The notes under the pieces were generated by a model, which was given only the letters and a program-made list of their open reading frames with translations, did not search any database and was not told the DNA's origin. Shown piece by piece: positions 1 through 6,599 of a stretch of 25,927 nt of DNA (position 1 is its first letter; the number at the start of each line of letters is the position of its first letter). The stretch lies in the NCBI GenBank assembly GCA_040255925.1, contig JBDZVX010000025.1:1-25927 (forward strand), in the 5' to 3' direction. Made by a program: the position numbers and the translations under genes. The DNA is from Nitrolancea sp040255925. GTDB taxonomy: Bacteria; Chloroflexota; Chloroflexia; Thermomicrobiales; Thermomicrobiaceae.

Positions 1-1148
1 TTGACCTGATCGATGACCCGCCATTGCTCCCGCAGCCGTTCGATCGACAGTCCACCGGCGATCGGGAGCCCTACCGAATGATCGCTGATGGCCAGGTAGT
101 GATAGCCTCGATCCCGTGCGGCTAGTGCCAGTTGGCGGATGGTTGATCGCCCATCGCTCCATTCGGAATGGACCTGGAAGTCTCCTTTGATGTCGGCCAG
201 GGTAATCAAGTCCGGCAGGTCGCCGCGCCGCGCGGCCTCGATCTCGCCCCGGTCCTCACGGAGTTCCGGCGGAATCCATTGAAGCCCGAGCGCCTGGTAA
301 ACCGCGGCTTCGTCAGGTCTGGCCGGGAGCGCGCCACCGGCCAGCTCACGGAGCCGGTCCACATGCGTACGGCTTCCGGTCCAGTTGATCCATTCGGTTC
401 CGAATCGCTCGAAGGGCGCGGTCACGACGCGTACCTGAATGCCGGACTCCAGGAATGCGTTGATGACCGGCTGGTCCCCTCCCTCGATTTCGGTGATCAG
501 GTCAACCCGGCTCAGCTGCTCGCGAAGCTGTGACGGGTCATCGGCCATCGCGATCAAGTCGACGTTGCCGACCGTTTCAGCCATCCGGCGGACGCTTCCA
601 GCGATTTCAACACGGGTGTTCAGGTTTGAACGTAGCGCTGAGACGAGCCGTTCAGCGGCTGGGAGCGCGAGGCCGATCGAATAGCGGTGCGTGCGTTGAT
701 TGAGGAATGCGATTCCTTCCAGTATCCGCTCCTCGGACCGTTTCCCCATCCCTTTGAGCTGACGGATTCGACCGCCCAGCGCGGCGGATTCGAGCTCGCT
801 CAGATTCGTGATCCCGAGCTCCCGGTAGAGACGGCCGATGGTCTTCGGCCCGACTCCTGGGATATCGAGGAGCGTCAGCAGCGTCGCCGGCAGCTCGCTG
901 GAGAGTTGATCGAGCGCCCCGTAATGGCCGGTCTCGACCAACTCTTCGAGCGCGGCGCTGATGCCAGCGCCGATTCCCGGTATTTCCGTCAATGTGCCGG
1001 TTTCGACCAGTTCCGTCACCGGCTCCGGGAGGTGGTCGATCACCTCGGCGGCTCGTTGGTAGGCGTTGATCCGGAATGGATTCTCGCCCTTGATCGCGAG
1101 GAGGTCGGCGAATTGGCGGAGTACACCGGCGAGCTGCTGGTTCGTCAT
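1..1148 (-). CDS. polX: PolX-family protein (HhH + degenerate polymerase + PHP), 3' end beyond window
   Basis: This is the first 382 codons of a bacterial family X DNA polymerase/PHP protein; the C-terminal half of the PHP domain lies outside the window. It starts at an ATG, 4 bases past the stop of the upstream PHP gene, so the two are probably co-transcribed. The N-terminus (MTNQQLAGVL) matches PolX openings. Two helix-hairpin-helix motifs are visible (IPGIGAGISAAL near residues 60-71; IPGVGPKTIGRLY near 97-109). The nucleotidyltransferase motif reads GSVRRMAETVGNVDLIA, where the family has GDxD, so the first catalytic Asp is Asn. The family's QVDLRVV is QVRVV here, so the third catalytic Asp appears deleted. 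The binding motif NWTGSRTHVDRLR is kept. The PHP domain opens normally (FQVHSEWSDG, later ISDHS). PolX proteins normally fill gaps in base-excision repair and carry a PHP 3'-5' exonuclease. Polymerase activity is doubtful here; nuclease or DNA-binding activity may remain. Confidence 0.88.
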   Translation of the reverse strand, partial: MTNQQLAGVLRQFADLLAIKGENPFRINAYQRAAEVIDHLPEPVTELVETGTLTEIPGIGAGISAALEELVETGHYGALDQLSSELPATLLTLLDIPGVGPKTIGRLYRELGITNLSELESAALGGRIRQLKGMGKRSEERILEGIAFLNQRTHRYSIGLALPAAERLVSALRSNLNTRVEIAGSVRRMAETVGNVDLIAMADDPSQLREQLSRVDLITEIEGGDQPVINAFLESGIQVRVVTAPFERFGTEWINWTGSRTHVDRLRELAGGALPARPDEAAVYQALGLQWIPPELREDRGEIEAARRGDLPDLITLADIKGDFQVHSEWSDGRSTIRQLALAARDRGYHYLAISDHSVGLPIAGGLSIERLREQWRVIDQV

Positions 1149-1152
1149 CGGT

Positions 1153-1824
1153 TCAGGTTCCCCGGTGGGCTAATGCTTTGGCCAAAAGCTCCTCCGGCCA
1201 GTTCTGAAGCACGTTCGGGAGCAGCGATTCATCGATTCCAGCGCACAGGGCGACGGTCCGTTGGAAGTCGGGCGTCAGAAGATCGGTGGGCGCGTGGGCG
1301 TCGCTGTCCACGATCATGCGCGCGCCAGCCTGTTGCGCAAGCTTGGCCACGTGCCCATTCGCCAGCGAGTGGCCGCGACGCGAGCTGATCTCAAGGTAGA
1401 CCCCACGCGCGGCCGCTTCGCGGACATCCTCCTTGGTAATGAATCCGGGGTGTCCGATGACATCCACCAGGCCGCTCACAATACCGGCATGGTTACTGCC
1501 GGGTGGGACCGGCTCAACCGGGGTTTCTCCGTGGAGGATGACGATTTCGGCACCTGATTCCCGTGCCGCGGCCGCCGCCTCGGCGATCGCTTCGGGAGGC
1601 ACGTGGGTAAGTTCGATCCCGAGAATGACTTTTACCGGCCAGTAACGCTCCAGGATCTCGCGATCGGCCCGGAACGCGTCGATGCGTTCACGGACGCCGC
1701 CGATCCCGCCATGGTCGCTCAAGCCGATGGCCCGGTAGCCGTTCACGGCAGCCCGGCGCACCTGCTCGATCACCGAAAGCTCGCCATCGCTCCAGAACGT
1801 GTGGGTATGGAAATCGAAGACCAA
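1153..1824 (-). CDS. PHP-domain metal-dependent phosphoesterase (histidinol-phosphatase-like)
   Basis: The product is a stand-alone PHP domain of about 223 residues, a family of metal-dependent phosphoesterases that includes histidinol phosphatase and polymerase-linked exonucleases. Metal-ligand motifs are present in order: DFHTHTFWSDG at the N-terminus, LSDHGG near residue 38, GIELTH, ILHGE, GHPGFI, EISSRRGHS and VDSDAH near the C-terminus. I chose the TTG start at base 1824 because GGAGGG lies 7 bases upstream and the PHP motif then begins at once, as is usual. An upstream ATG at 1878 would add 18 residues unlike the family. The gene ends 4 bases before the PolX-family gene, suggesting one transcript and possibly a shared DNA-repair role. 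A histidine-biosynthesis role is possible, but no his genes are nearby. The substrate cannot be read from the sequence. Confidence 0.85.
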   Translation of the reverse strand: MVFDFHTHTFWSDGELSVIEQVRRAAVNGYRAIGLSDHGGIGGVRERIDAFRADREILERYWPVKVILGIELTHVPPEAIAEAAAAARESGAEIVILHGETPVEPVPPGSNHAGIVSGLVDVIGHPGFITKEDVREAAARGVYLEISSRRGHSLANGHVAKLAQQAGARMIVDSDAHAPTDLLTPDFQRTVALCAGIDESLLPNVLQNWPEELLAKALAHRGT

Positions 1825-1917
1825 AACGTTGCCCTCCTCCTTCAACGGCGCGGTCGCCCCAGCCCCCTTCCGGTCCACCGAATGCTTAGTCCTGGAGCGG
1901 TGGACCGCTAAGGAAGT

Positions 1918-2223
1918 CTATCCCACCGGTTCGTTCATATGGAGGATCTCAGTGTGGACCTGCCCGAGATAGCCGCGCTGGAGGTTTCCATCGACGAAGC
2001 GGATCACGTGCTGCAACGTCTCATCGGCATGGGGGGCGGAGTTTGAGACACAGACGATACCGATTGACGCGACCTGCCAAAGATCCTGCCCGTCGACTTC
2101 GGCGATCGAAACGTTGAAACGATTCTGCACGCGCTCAATGATCGACTTGACGACCCGGCGCTTATCTTTCAATGAGCGGGCCTCCGGGAGTTGAATGGTG
2201 AATTGACAAACACCGATGACCAC
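1918..2223 (-). CDS. DUF503 family protein (YlxP-like)
   Basis: A 101-residue protein of the DUF503 (YlxP) family, recognised from the N-terminal pattern VIGVCQFTIQLPEARSLKDK, the following KRRVVKSIIERVQNRFNVSIAEVD, and the segment DLWQVASIGIVCVSN. Length and motif order fit the family. Members are small and of unknown biochemical function, often found close to translation or ribosome-assembly genes such as rbfA; that context is absent here. The GTG start at 2223 is chosen because GAGGAG lies 5 bases upstream and the conserved domain begins at that residue. The reading frame remains open upstream to 2412, but the extra 63 residues show no resemblance to anything and are probably not translated. 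The gene lies 93 bases upstream of the PHP gene on the same strand. Confidence 0.85.
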   Translation of the reverse strand: MVIGVCQFTIQLPEARSLKDKRRVVKSIIERVQNRFNVSIAEVDGQDLWQVASIGIVCVSNSAPHADETLQHVIRFVDGNLQRGYLGQVHTEILHMNEPVG

Positions 2224-2448
2224 GTCCACTCCTCTCGCTTGTGAACCGGTCGCGTGCTCCGAGCAAGCATCCTGGCAGTAACGGCGGGAGTGGGGAGGGA
2301 TGCTCGTGGCCATCCTGGCACATAAAGCGTTAGCCGGTGATTTCGTCTCCTCCCGTTGCAACAATTGAGCCGTCGATCTGCCCAGGAATTGATGCCGTAT
2401 ATCCTGACCCACGGTACCGAGCCGTTCGCGCTTTCGGGCCAGCCGGTG

Positions 2449-2454
2449 GATAAT
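2449..2454 (+). promoter_or_regulatory. Possible -10 element upstream of the LipM-like gene
   Basis: GATAAT matches five of six bases of the sigma-70 -10 consensus and lies about 75 bases before the chosen GTG start. The only -35 candidate with 18-base spacing is TTCGCG at 2425-2430, which is weak. This is a tentative call from pattern alone. Confidence 0.3.
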
Positions 2455-2528
2455 AGACTGATGGGCTGATCGTCGTGGCGGGCGGAATCGCGATGAACGG
2501 TCTGTTTATGAACGGAGGTACCCCACGC

Positions 2529-3356
2529 GTGGACCGCTGGCGACTGATCGATCTGACTTACGATACCGGACCGGTCCAACTTGCGACGAGCGAGGCTGTG
2601 CTCGATGCGGTCCGGAGCGGTCTGGCCCCGCCGACGCTGCGATTCTACTCCTGGTCGGAGCCGGTCGTGATCCTCGGAGTGGGGCAGTCCGGATCGGACC
2701 TCGATCTCGCCGCATGTGAGGCGCATGGTTGCCGGGTACTCCGTCGTATCTCCGGGGGAACCGCCGTCTACCACGACGCCGATGAGCTAAGTTTTGAAAT
2801 CACGGTTCCGGCCGGACACCGGCTAGGCCCACCAGACGTGCGCTTGGCGTATGCGCGGTTTGCCGAGGTTCTCTCCGACGCCCTGTCCCGGATTGGCGTA
2901 GCGACGCGAGTCGTGGAAGCCGCCGAAGCGGCCACCCGACCGTCCGAGCCGCTCCTCCGGCCGGCATGTTTCGCCGCACTTTCACCCTATGAACTCCTGG
3001 CATCTGAGCGCAAACTGGTTGGACTGGCGCAGGTGCGGCGGGGTGGCGCGACGATTCAGCATGGCGCGATCTACCGGCAATTCGACGTCGAGAAGCTTTC
3101 AAGAGTGTTAGTGGGCCCGACAGCCGAACTGGCGGAACGGCGCCGCGTCGCGCTCGCCGATCGGGTGACTGATCTCGAGACGGCCGCGGGAAGGCCGGTT
3201 GATCTCCGAGAGGTCTCGGATGTGATCCGGGCGGCCTTCGCTGAAGTGACCGGTCAGCCGCTGGAAGTTGGAGAACTCACCGAGGCGGAGCGAGAAGAAT
3301 CCATCCGGCTCGCCCGAGAAAAGTACGGGAGTGCGGACTGGACCTTCCGGCGGTGA
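2529..3356 (+). CDS. lipM: Lipoyl/octanoyl attachment enzyme, LipM-like
   Basis: A 275-residue member of the BPL/LplA/LipB fold, which attaches lipoyl or octanoyl groups to carrier lysines such as on GcvH. Visible motifs are RRISGGTAVYHD at 72-83 (substrate loop), PACFAALSPYEL at 145-156, RKLVGLAQ around the conserved Lys162, and IQHGAIY at 176-182. The Cys147 in the CFAA segment corresponds in position to the acyl-carrying cysteine of Bacillus LipM, so an octanoyltransferase is preferred over a lipoate-protein ligase A, which usually lacks it. The GTG start at 2529 is supported by GGAGGT 9 bases upstream; an in-frame ATG at 2493 or GTG at 2475 would add residues with poor ribosome binding sites. 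No lipA or glycine-cleavage genes are visible nearby. Confidence 0.82.
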   Translation: MDRWRLIDLTYDTGPVQLATSEAVLDAVRSGLAPPTLRFYSWSEPVVILGVGQSGSDLDLAACEAHGCRVLRRISGGTAVYHDADELSFEITVPAGHRLGPPDVRLAYARFAEVLSDALSRIGVATRVVEAAEAATRPSEPLLRPACFAALSPYELLASERKLVGLAQVRRGGATIQHGAIYRQFDVEKLSRVLVGPTAELAERRRVALADRVTDLETAAGRPVDLREVSDVIRAAFAEVTGQPLEVGELTEAEREESIRLAREKYGSADWTFRR

Positions 3357-3698
3357 GCGGGCGCCACGCGGTCGTGTTAATTCGCCTCTCCTTGGCACAC
3401 AATTTGGGGCATCTCACTGTACTGGCAGGCGCCTGAACCTCGAACGTTCAACCCCGGCTGAACCGGACGGTGGCCGGAAGCCCAGGTTGTGGCGGCCCGA
3501 GTCAGGCTCTATCCCTATGGGTCGAGCGGCGGTTCTCCGCTTGGGGCACTCCTCTGATCCGCTCCACCGGCGTAGCATTTCGATTATTGTTCCCCTTGGC
3601 CCCAAGCTGATCCCACGTCCTGAGCAGTCGGAGGACCCGAGCGCGCCGGCCCTTTCATCGGGTCATGCTCGATCCATGCGACCTGAAAGGATCTGGTC
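3357..3698. other. Intergenic stretch without a recognised gene
   Basis: These 342 bases separate the LipM-like gene from the SPW gene. Several frames are open across it because of high GC content, but none has a ribosome binding site or recognisable product. A short CTTGG-CC-CCAAG palindrome lies near 3596-3607. It presumably holds the promoter of the SPW gene, but I could not assign a convincing -35/-10 pair. Confidence 0.5.
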
Positions 3699-4103
3699 AT
3701 GGATAGGAGATCTCAGGTTCTTAGCGCGAGCGGAACCAACATCATCGCCGGGATCTGGCTGATCATCTCGCCCTTCGTACTCGGTTACGCTGATTTTGGC
3801 CGGGCTGGTTCGAGCGAAGCTGCGCTCGCGACCTCGACCGACTTTATCGTCGGCTTCGTGATCGCGTTGATCGCGGCTATCCGCTTCTTCGGCGCGCGTA
3901 CTCTTGGAGTTGAGGTCTTTCATAGCCAGACGGTCTGGCTGAGCTGGCTGAACGCGGTGCTTGGCCTGATACTGATCGCGTCGCCATTTCTCTTCCAGTT
4001 CACCGATCTGAGCGCGGCGTACTGGAACAACATCATCGTAGGAGTTGTCGTTGCGATACTGTCGGCCTGGAACGCGCTGGTAAGTAGGCCGGCGGTCACG
4101 TAA
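3699..4103 (+). CDS. SPW-repeat small integral membrane protein
   Basis: A 134-residue membrane protein with two SPW-type repeats. Each repeat shows the pattern of a helix with W, an SPF turn and a following helix: GIWLIISPFVLGY near residues 18-30, and ASPFLFQFTDLSAAYWNN near residues 93-110. Four hydrophobic helices are visible, around 14-30, 49-66, 80-100 and 110-128. SPW proteins occur singly in bacteria and archaea and their role is not established. A purine-rich AAAGGA about 9 bases before the ATG supports the start. A strong inverted repeat lies 32 bases after the stop. Confidence 0.85.
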   Translation: MDRRSQVLSASGTNIIAGIWLIISPFVLGYADFGRAGSSEAALATSTDFIVGFVIALIAAIRFFGARTLGVEVFHSQTVWLSWLNAVLGLILIASPFLFQFTDLSAAYWNNIIVGVVVAILSAWNALVSRPAVT

Positions 4104-4135
4104 GCAGGATGTCGAACCCGTCGGACGCACTCGGG

Positions 4136-4162
4136 GCCGGCTCCCGGTGTTTGGGAGCCGGC
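4136..4162 (+). repeat. Perfect 10-bp stem-loop between the SPW and J-domain-like genes
   Basis: GCCGGCTCCC is followed by the 7-base loop GGTGTTT and the exact complement GGGAGCCGGC. The stem is very GC-rich and lies 32 bases after the SPW stop codon. There is no T-run after it, so it is not a textbook intrinsic terminator. It could stabilise the upstream transcript's 3' end, or weaken readthrough into the next gene. Confidence 0.6.
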
Positions 4163-5061
4163 GTGGCGGAACGGCCCCGACCCAAGTAGAATTGCAAGAA
4201 TCTGTTGGGCCGAGTACGAAGCGCGACGGGATTTCGGTGCTACCTGCACGCGTAGACGAACTTGAACGGATACAACTCGAGCTTGAACTCGTGCGGAGAG
4301 AGCAGGCCACAGAGCAACTGCGTCATCTGTTAGCCGAAGAGGAGTCCGCACAGCAGTCGTTAAACCGGCGCATTGAGGAGCGCCTTGGTCCGCGGCGTCG
4401 CGAGATCGAGCGAGTTAGAGTGGAGATCGAGCGCCTTGAGCAGCGACTCGAGCGCCTCTCTTTCTTCGGGCGTACGCTCTCGGACGAGGAATTGGACCAG
4501 GAAGAGGAGGCCGCGCGCGCCGAAGAGGCTGCGTTCTGGGCCGAGTGGCGCAGTCAACGAGCCGAACGCCGGGGCGTTCGAGCCGAGATGGTCCGCTCGA
4601 ATGGGCACGATGATATCATCCTCCGGCAAATTTACCGGGCGCTTGCCCGGATCGTTCATCCGGACCTGGCGCATAACACGCATGACCGCGCGCAACGGGA
4701 GAAGCTGATGCGGTTGGCCAATTCGGCGCGGGAGGCCGGGGACCTCGATCAACTTCGCCGGTTATTGGCGATCTGGTCCCGGCCGGAGGAGGGCGAGCGG
4801 CCGCGGGATATCCACGCGCTCCGGGCTCGGATTGCCCAGTGCCGGGTTGAATACGCGGAGATCCGCCGGCAAATTAGTCAACTGCGGCAGACCGTTGTCG
4901 GGAGACTTCTTCGTATGGGCGAACGCGATATCAATCAATACATCCGGGCCGAGGAGGTACGCCTGGGCCGTGAACTGGCAATGCAGCGATTGCGCCGCCG
5001 GCGAGCGCTCCGCTTGTTCGAAGAGCGGAAACGCAGTTTATCAGTGCCGGCCAGCGAATAG
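4147..5061 (+). CDS. Coiled-coil protein with J-domain-like HPD segment
   Basis: The product (304 residues if the first GTG is used) has a long charged helical region from about 35 to 150, a J-domain-like core, and a second basic helical region from about 220 to 300. The core reads RQIYRALARIVHPDLAHN with HPD at 171-173, followed by a helix III-like REKLMRLANSAREAGDLDQL. HPD is the tripeptide by which DnaJ-type proteins stimulate Hsp70 ATPase. Helix I of a J-domain is not obvious, so the fold is incomplete or diverged. No zinc-finger or substrate domain of DnaJ is present. The true start is uncertain: the first GTG lies inside a stem-loop, and GTG 4237 is an alternative, but neither has a good ribosome binding site. 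No dnaK or grpE is nearby. Confidence 0.7.
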   Translation: MFGSRRGGTAPTQVELQESVGPSTKRDGISVLPARVDELERIQLELELVRREQATEQLRHLLAEEESAQQSLNRRIEERLGPRRREIERVRVEIERLEQRLERLSFFGRTLSDEELDQEEEAARAEEAAFWAEWRSQRAERRGVRAEMVRSNGHDDIILRQIYRALARIVHPDLAHNTHDRAQREKLMRLANSAREAGDLDQLRRLLAIWSRPEEGERPRDIHALRARIAQCRVEYAEIRRQISQLRQTVVGRLLRMGERDINQYIRAEEVRLGRELAMQRLRRRRALRLFEERKRSLSVPASE

Positions 5062-5263
5062 CAATACCGGCGGATTTGCCACGGAGCCCGGTTCTTCGCG
5101 ATGTACCCTCGGGCAGTCCATTGCCGTTCGTGCTCGGCCCACTTCTCGTTGATTGATGTGTCCTGGCGTCATCTTGAGACGATGCGCCGACCGGTCCGAC
5201 CAACCGGAGTTCATAGGAACATGCCCGCGGAAGCACTCGCGTGCCGCGTCGGAGGGAATCAGT

Positions 5264-6487
5264 ATGGATAGGAGCTTGTGGCGCGGGTCGCAGCGCGTGA
5301 AAGGGAATATTCGATCCGACTTACTGCCGGGCGGATCGCTCATCAGCGCGATTCTTGACCGCCACCTGATGATGTGGAGTGACCGGGGTGGAGCCAGCCG
5401 GTACTTTGGAGACCGGTGGTCGGAACAGTGTGCAGAGGCCCTGGAAAGCTGGGTTGGTACCGAGCAACCGCTCCGGAGCGGTGAGGCATTTGAGCTGGAA
5501 GCGGTTATCCGGCTGGACTCCAACCCGCAGATTGCGATCCAGGCTGGGCGGCACAAGCTCGTCAATCCGGACTTTGTTCTCTATGGGCGCCGGCGGGATG
5601 GTGAGCTTGTAGTTCGCGCCGCCGACGCCAAGTTCGCGGTTGATACGATCAAGCCGGTGCAGGTAAGCGCCGAGGCGTTGGAGGCGCTCCTGGCGGTTGA
5701 GGGTGGCTTGGTCCGTGAGACGATCGAACAACAGGTCCGAACGCTGCTCGATAGCGAGGTCGGTGTTGAGCCGGGCGTCTTCGTCAGCCCGATCAGTCCA
5801 CTAACGGACTTCCTCCTCCCGCGGGTGGCATCGGGACCCCGCGCGAGAATCCATCCGGATGATGTTGTCTTGATTCCAGTTGACCCGTTGGAGATGTTCC
5901 AGGGGTTACCAATGACGCCGCTCGTGGGTCCGCTTGCCCGTATCGACCGGCTGCCGGTGAGCCCTCGCGAGCACATTCTGTCCGCGATGTACTACTTCCG
6001 GGTTGCCTGTGCCTGTTTTTGGATGTGGGCCGAGGAGCATGCACCCATCCTCTCGCTGGAGCCGGCTCCGATCGGAACCACCGCGACCGTATTGCCTGAA
6101 GTGGAGCGCCGGACCCAGCGTCAGGAGTCGGCATTCGGTCTAGTCTCACAGTGGATGGACGATATCGACGAAGTCACGCGAGCACGCCGTTCGTTCTACG
6201 ATGTCGCGCGAATGCCGGTGGCTATGCGCGAGCTGCGGACGATGGTAGACGCGGCTGGAAGATCGGGCGAGCGCGGGCTTATCCGTCAGGTCCGGGGACG
6301 GCTGGAACAGGAGTACCGCCAGCGATTGGTTGAAGAAGTGGGTGAGGTACCATCGCGGCCATCCCGTCCGTTGCCTGATATTCTCCTCGACGTAGCGCGA
6401 GCCAACAAGCGCCTAGCACCGGAACTCAAGGATCTGGCGGCACGGCTGGTGGCAAGTCAGCCGCGATTGGTGCCATCCGGCGGATAG
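5264..6487 (+). CDS. Uncharacterised 407-residue protein, possible PD-(D/E)XK fold
   Basis: I do not recognise this protein as a named family. The N-terminal third contains NPDFVLYGRRRDGELVV followed by AADAKFA, giving a PD...DxK arrangement (Asp103, Asp121, Lys123) typical of the PD-(D/E)XK nuclease superfamily core, with EAFELEA upstream as a possible source of the early acidic residue. A cysteine- and aromatic-rich segment ACACFWMW lies at 248-255. The C-terminal part (about 285-400) is helical and charged. There is no signal peptide or membrane helix. The ATG start at 5264 has GGAGGG 7 bases upstream; the reading frame is open further upstream without support. It follows the J-domain-like gene on the same strand after 202 bases, so co-expression is possible but not shown. 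Nuclease activity is inference from spacing only. Confidence 0.75.
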   Translation: MDRSLWRGSQRVKGNIRSDLLPGGSLISAILDRHLMMWSDRGGASRYFGDRWSEQCAEALESWVGTEQPLRSGEAFELEAVIRLDSNPQIAIQAGRHKLVNPDFVLYGRRRDGELVVRAADAKFAVDTIKPVQVSAEALEALLAVEGGLVRETIEQQVRTLLDSEVGVEPGVFVSPISPLTDFLLPRVASGPRARIHPDDVVLIPVDPLEMFQGLPMTPLVGPLARIDRLPVSPREHILSAMYYFRVACACFWMWAEEHAPILSLEPAPIGTTATVLPEVERRTQRQESAFGLVSQWMDDIDEVTRARRSFYDVARMPVAMRELRTMVDAAGRSGERGLIRQVRGRLEQEYRQRLVEEVGEVPSRPSRPLPDILLDVARANKRLAPELKDLAARLVASQPRLVPSGG

Positions 6488-6599
6488 ATCCTCAATTGCG
6501 CGCCTGTTCCTCACCGCCTCTCATGGGTGGAACGTTTTAAAGAGTTCCTCCTGAAATTGGCTCGTTCCGTGTGGAAATTCGGCGCCTCTGACCCCAATG

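Noticed and set aside
687..1388. A 233-codon open frame on the plus strand
   Set aside because: It is antisense to the PolX-family and PHP genes, has no family resemblance and no ribosome binding site; long antisense frames are expected at this GC content.
3442..3449. GAACGTTC as a second LexA-type box
   Set aside because: It lacks the 4-base centre of GAAC-N4-GTTC, so it does not fit the motif.
3268..3762. A 164-codon plus-strand frame bridging the LipM-like and SPW genes
   Set aside because: It overlaps both better-supported genes in another frame and encodes low-complexity sequence.
6529..6548. GGAAC-N10-GTTCC as a terminator between convergent genes
   Set aside because: The stem is only 5 bp, not GC-rich, and no T-run follows on either strand.
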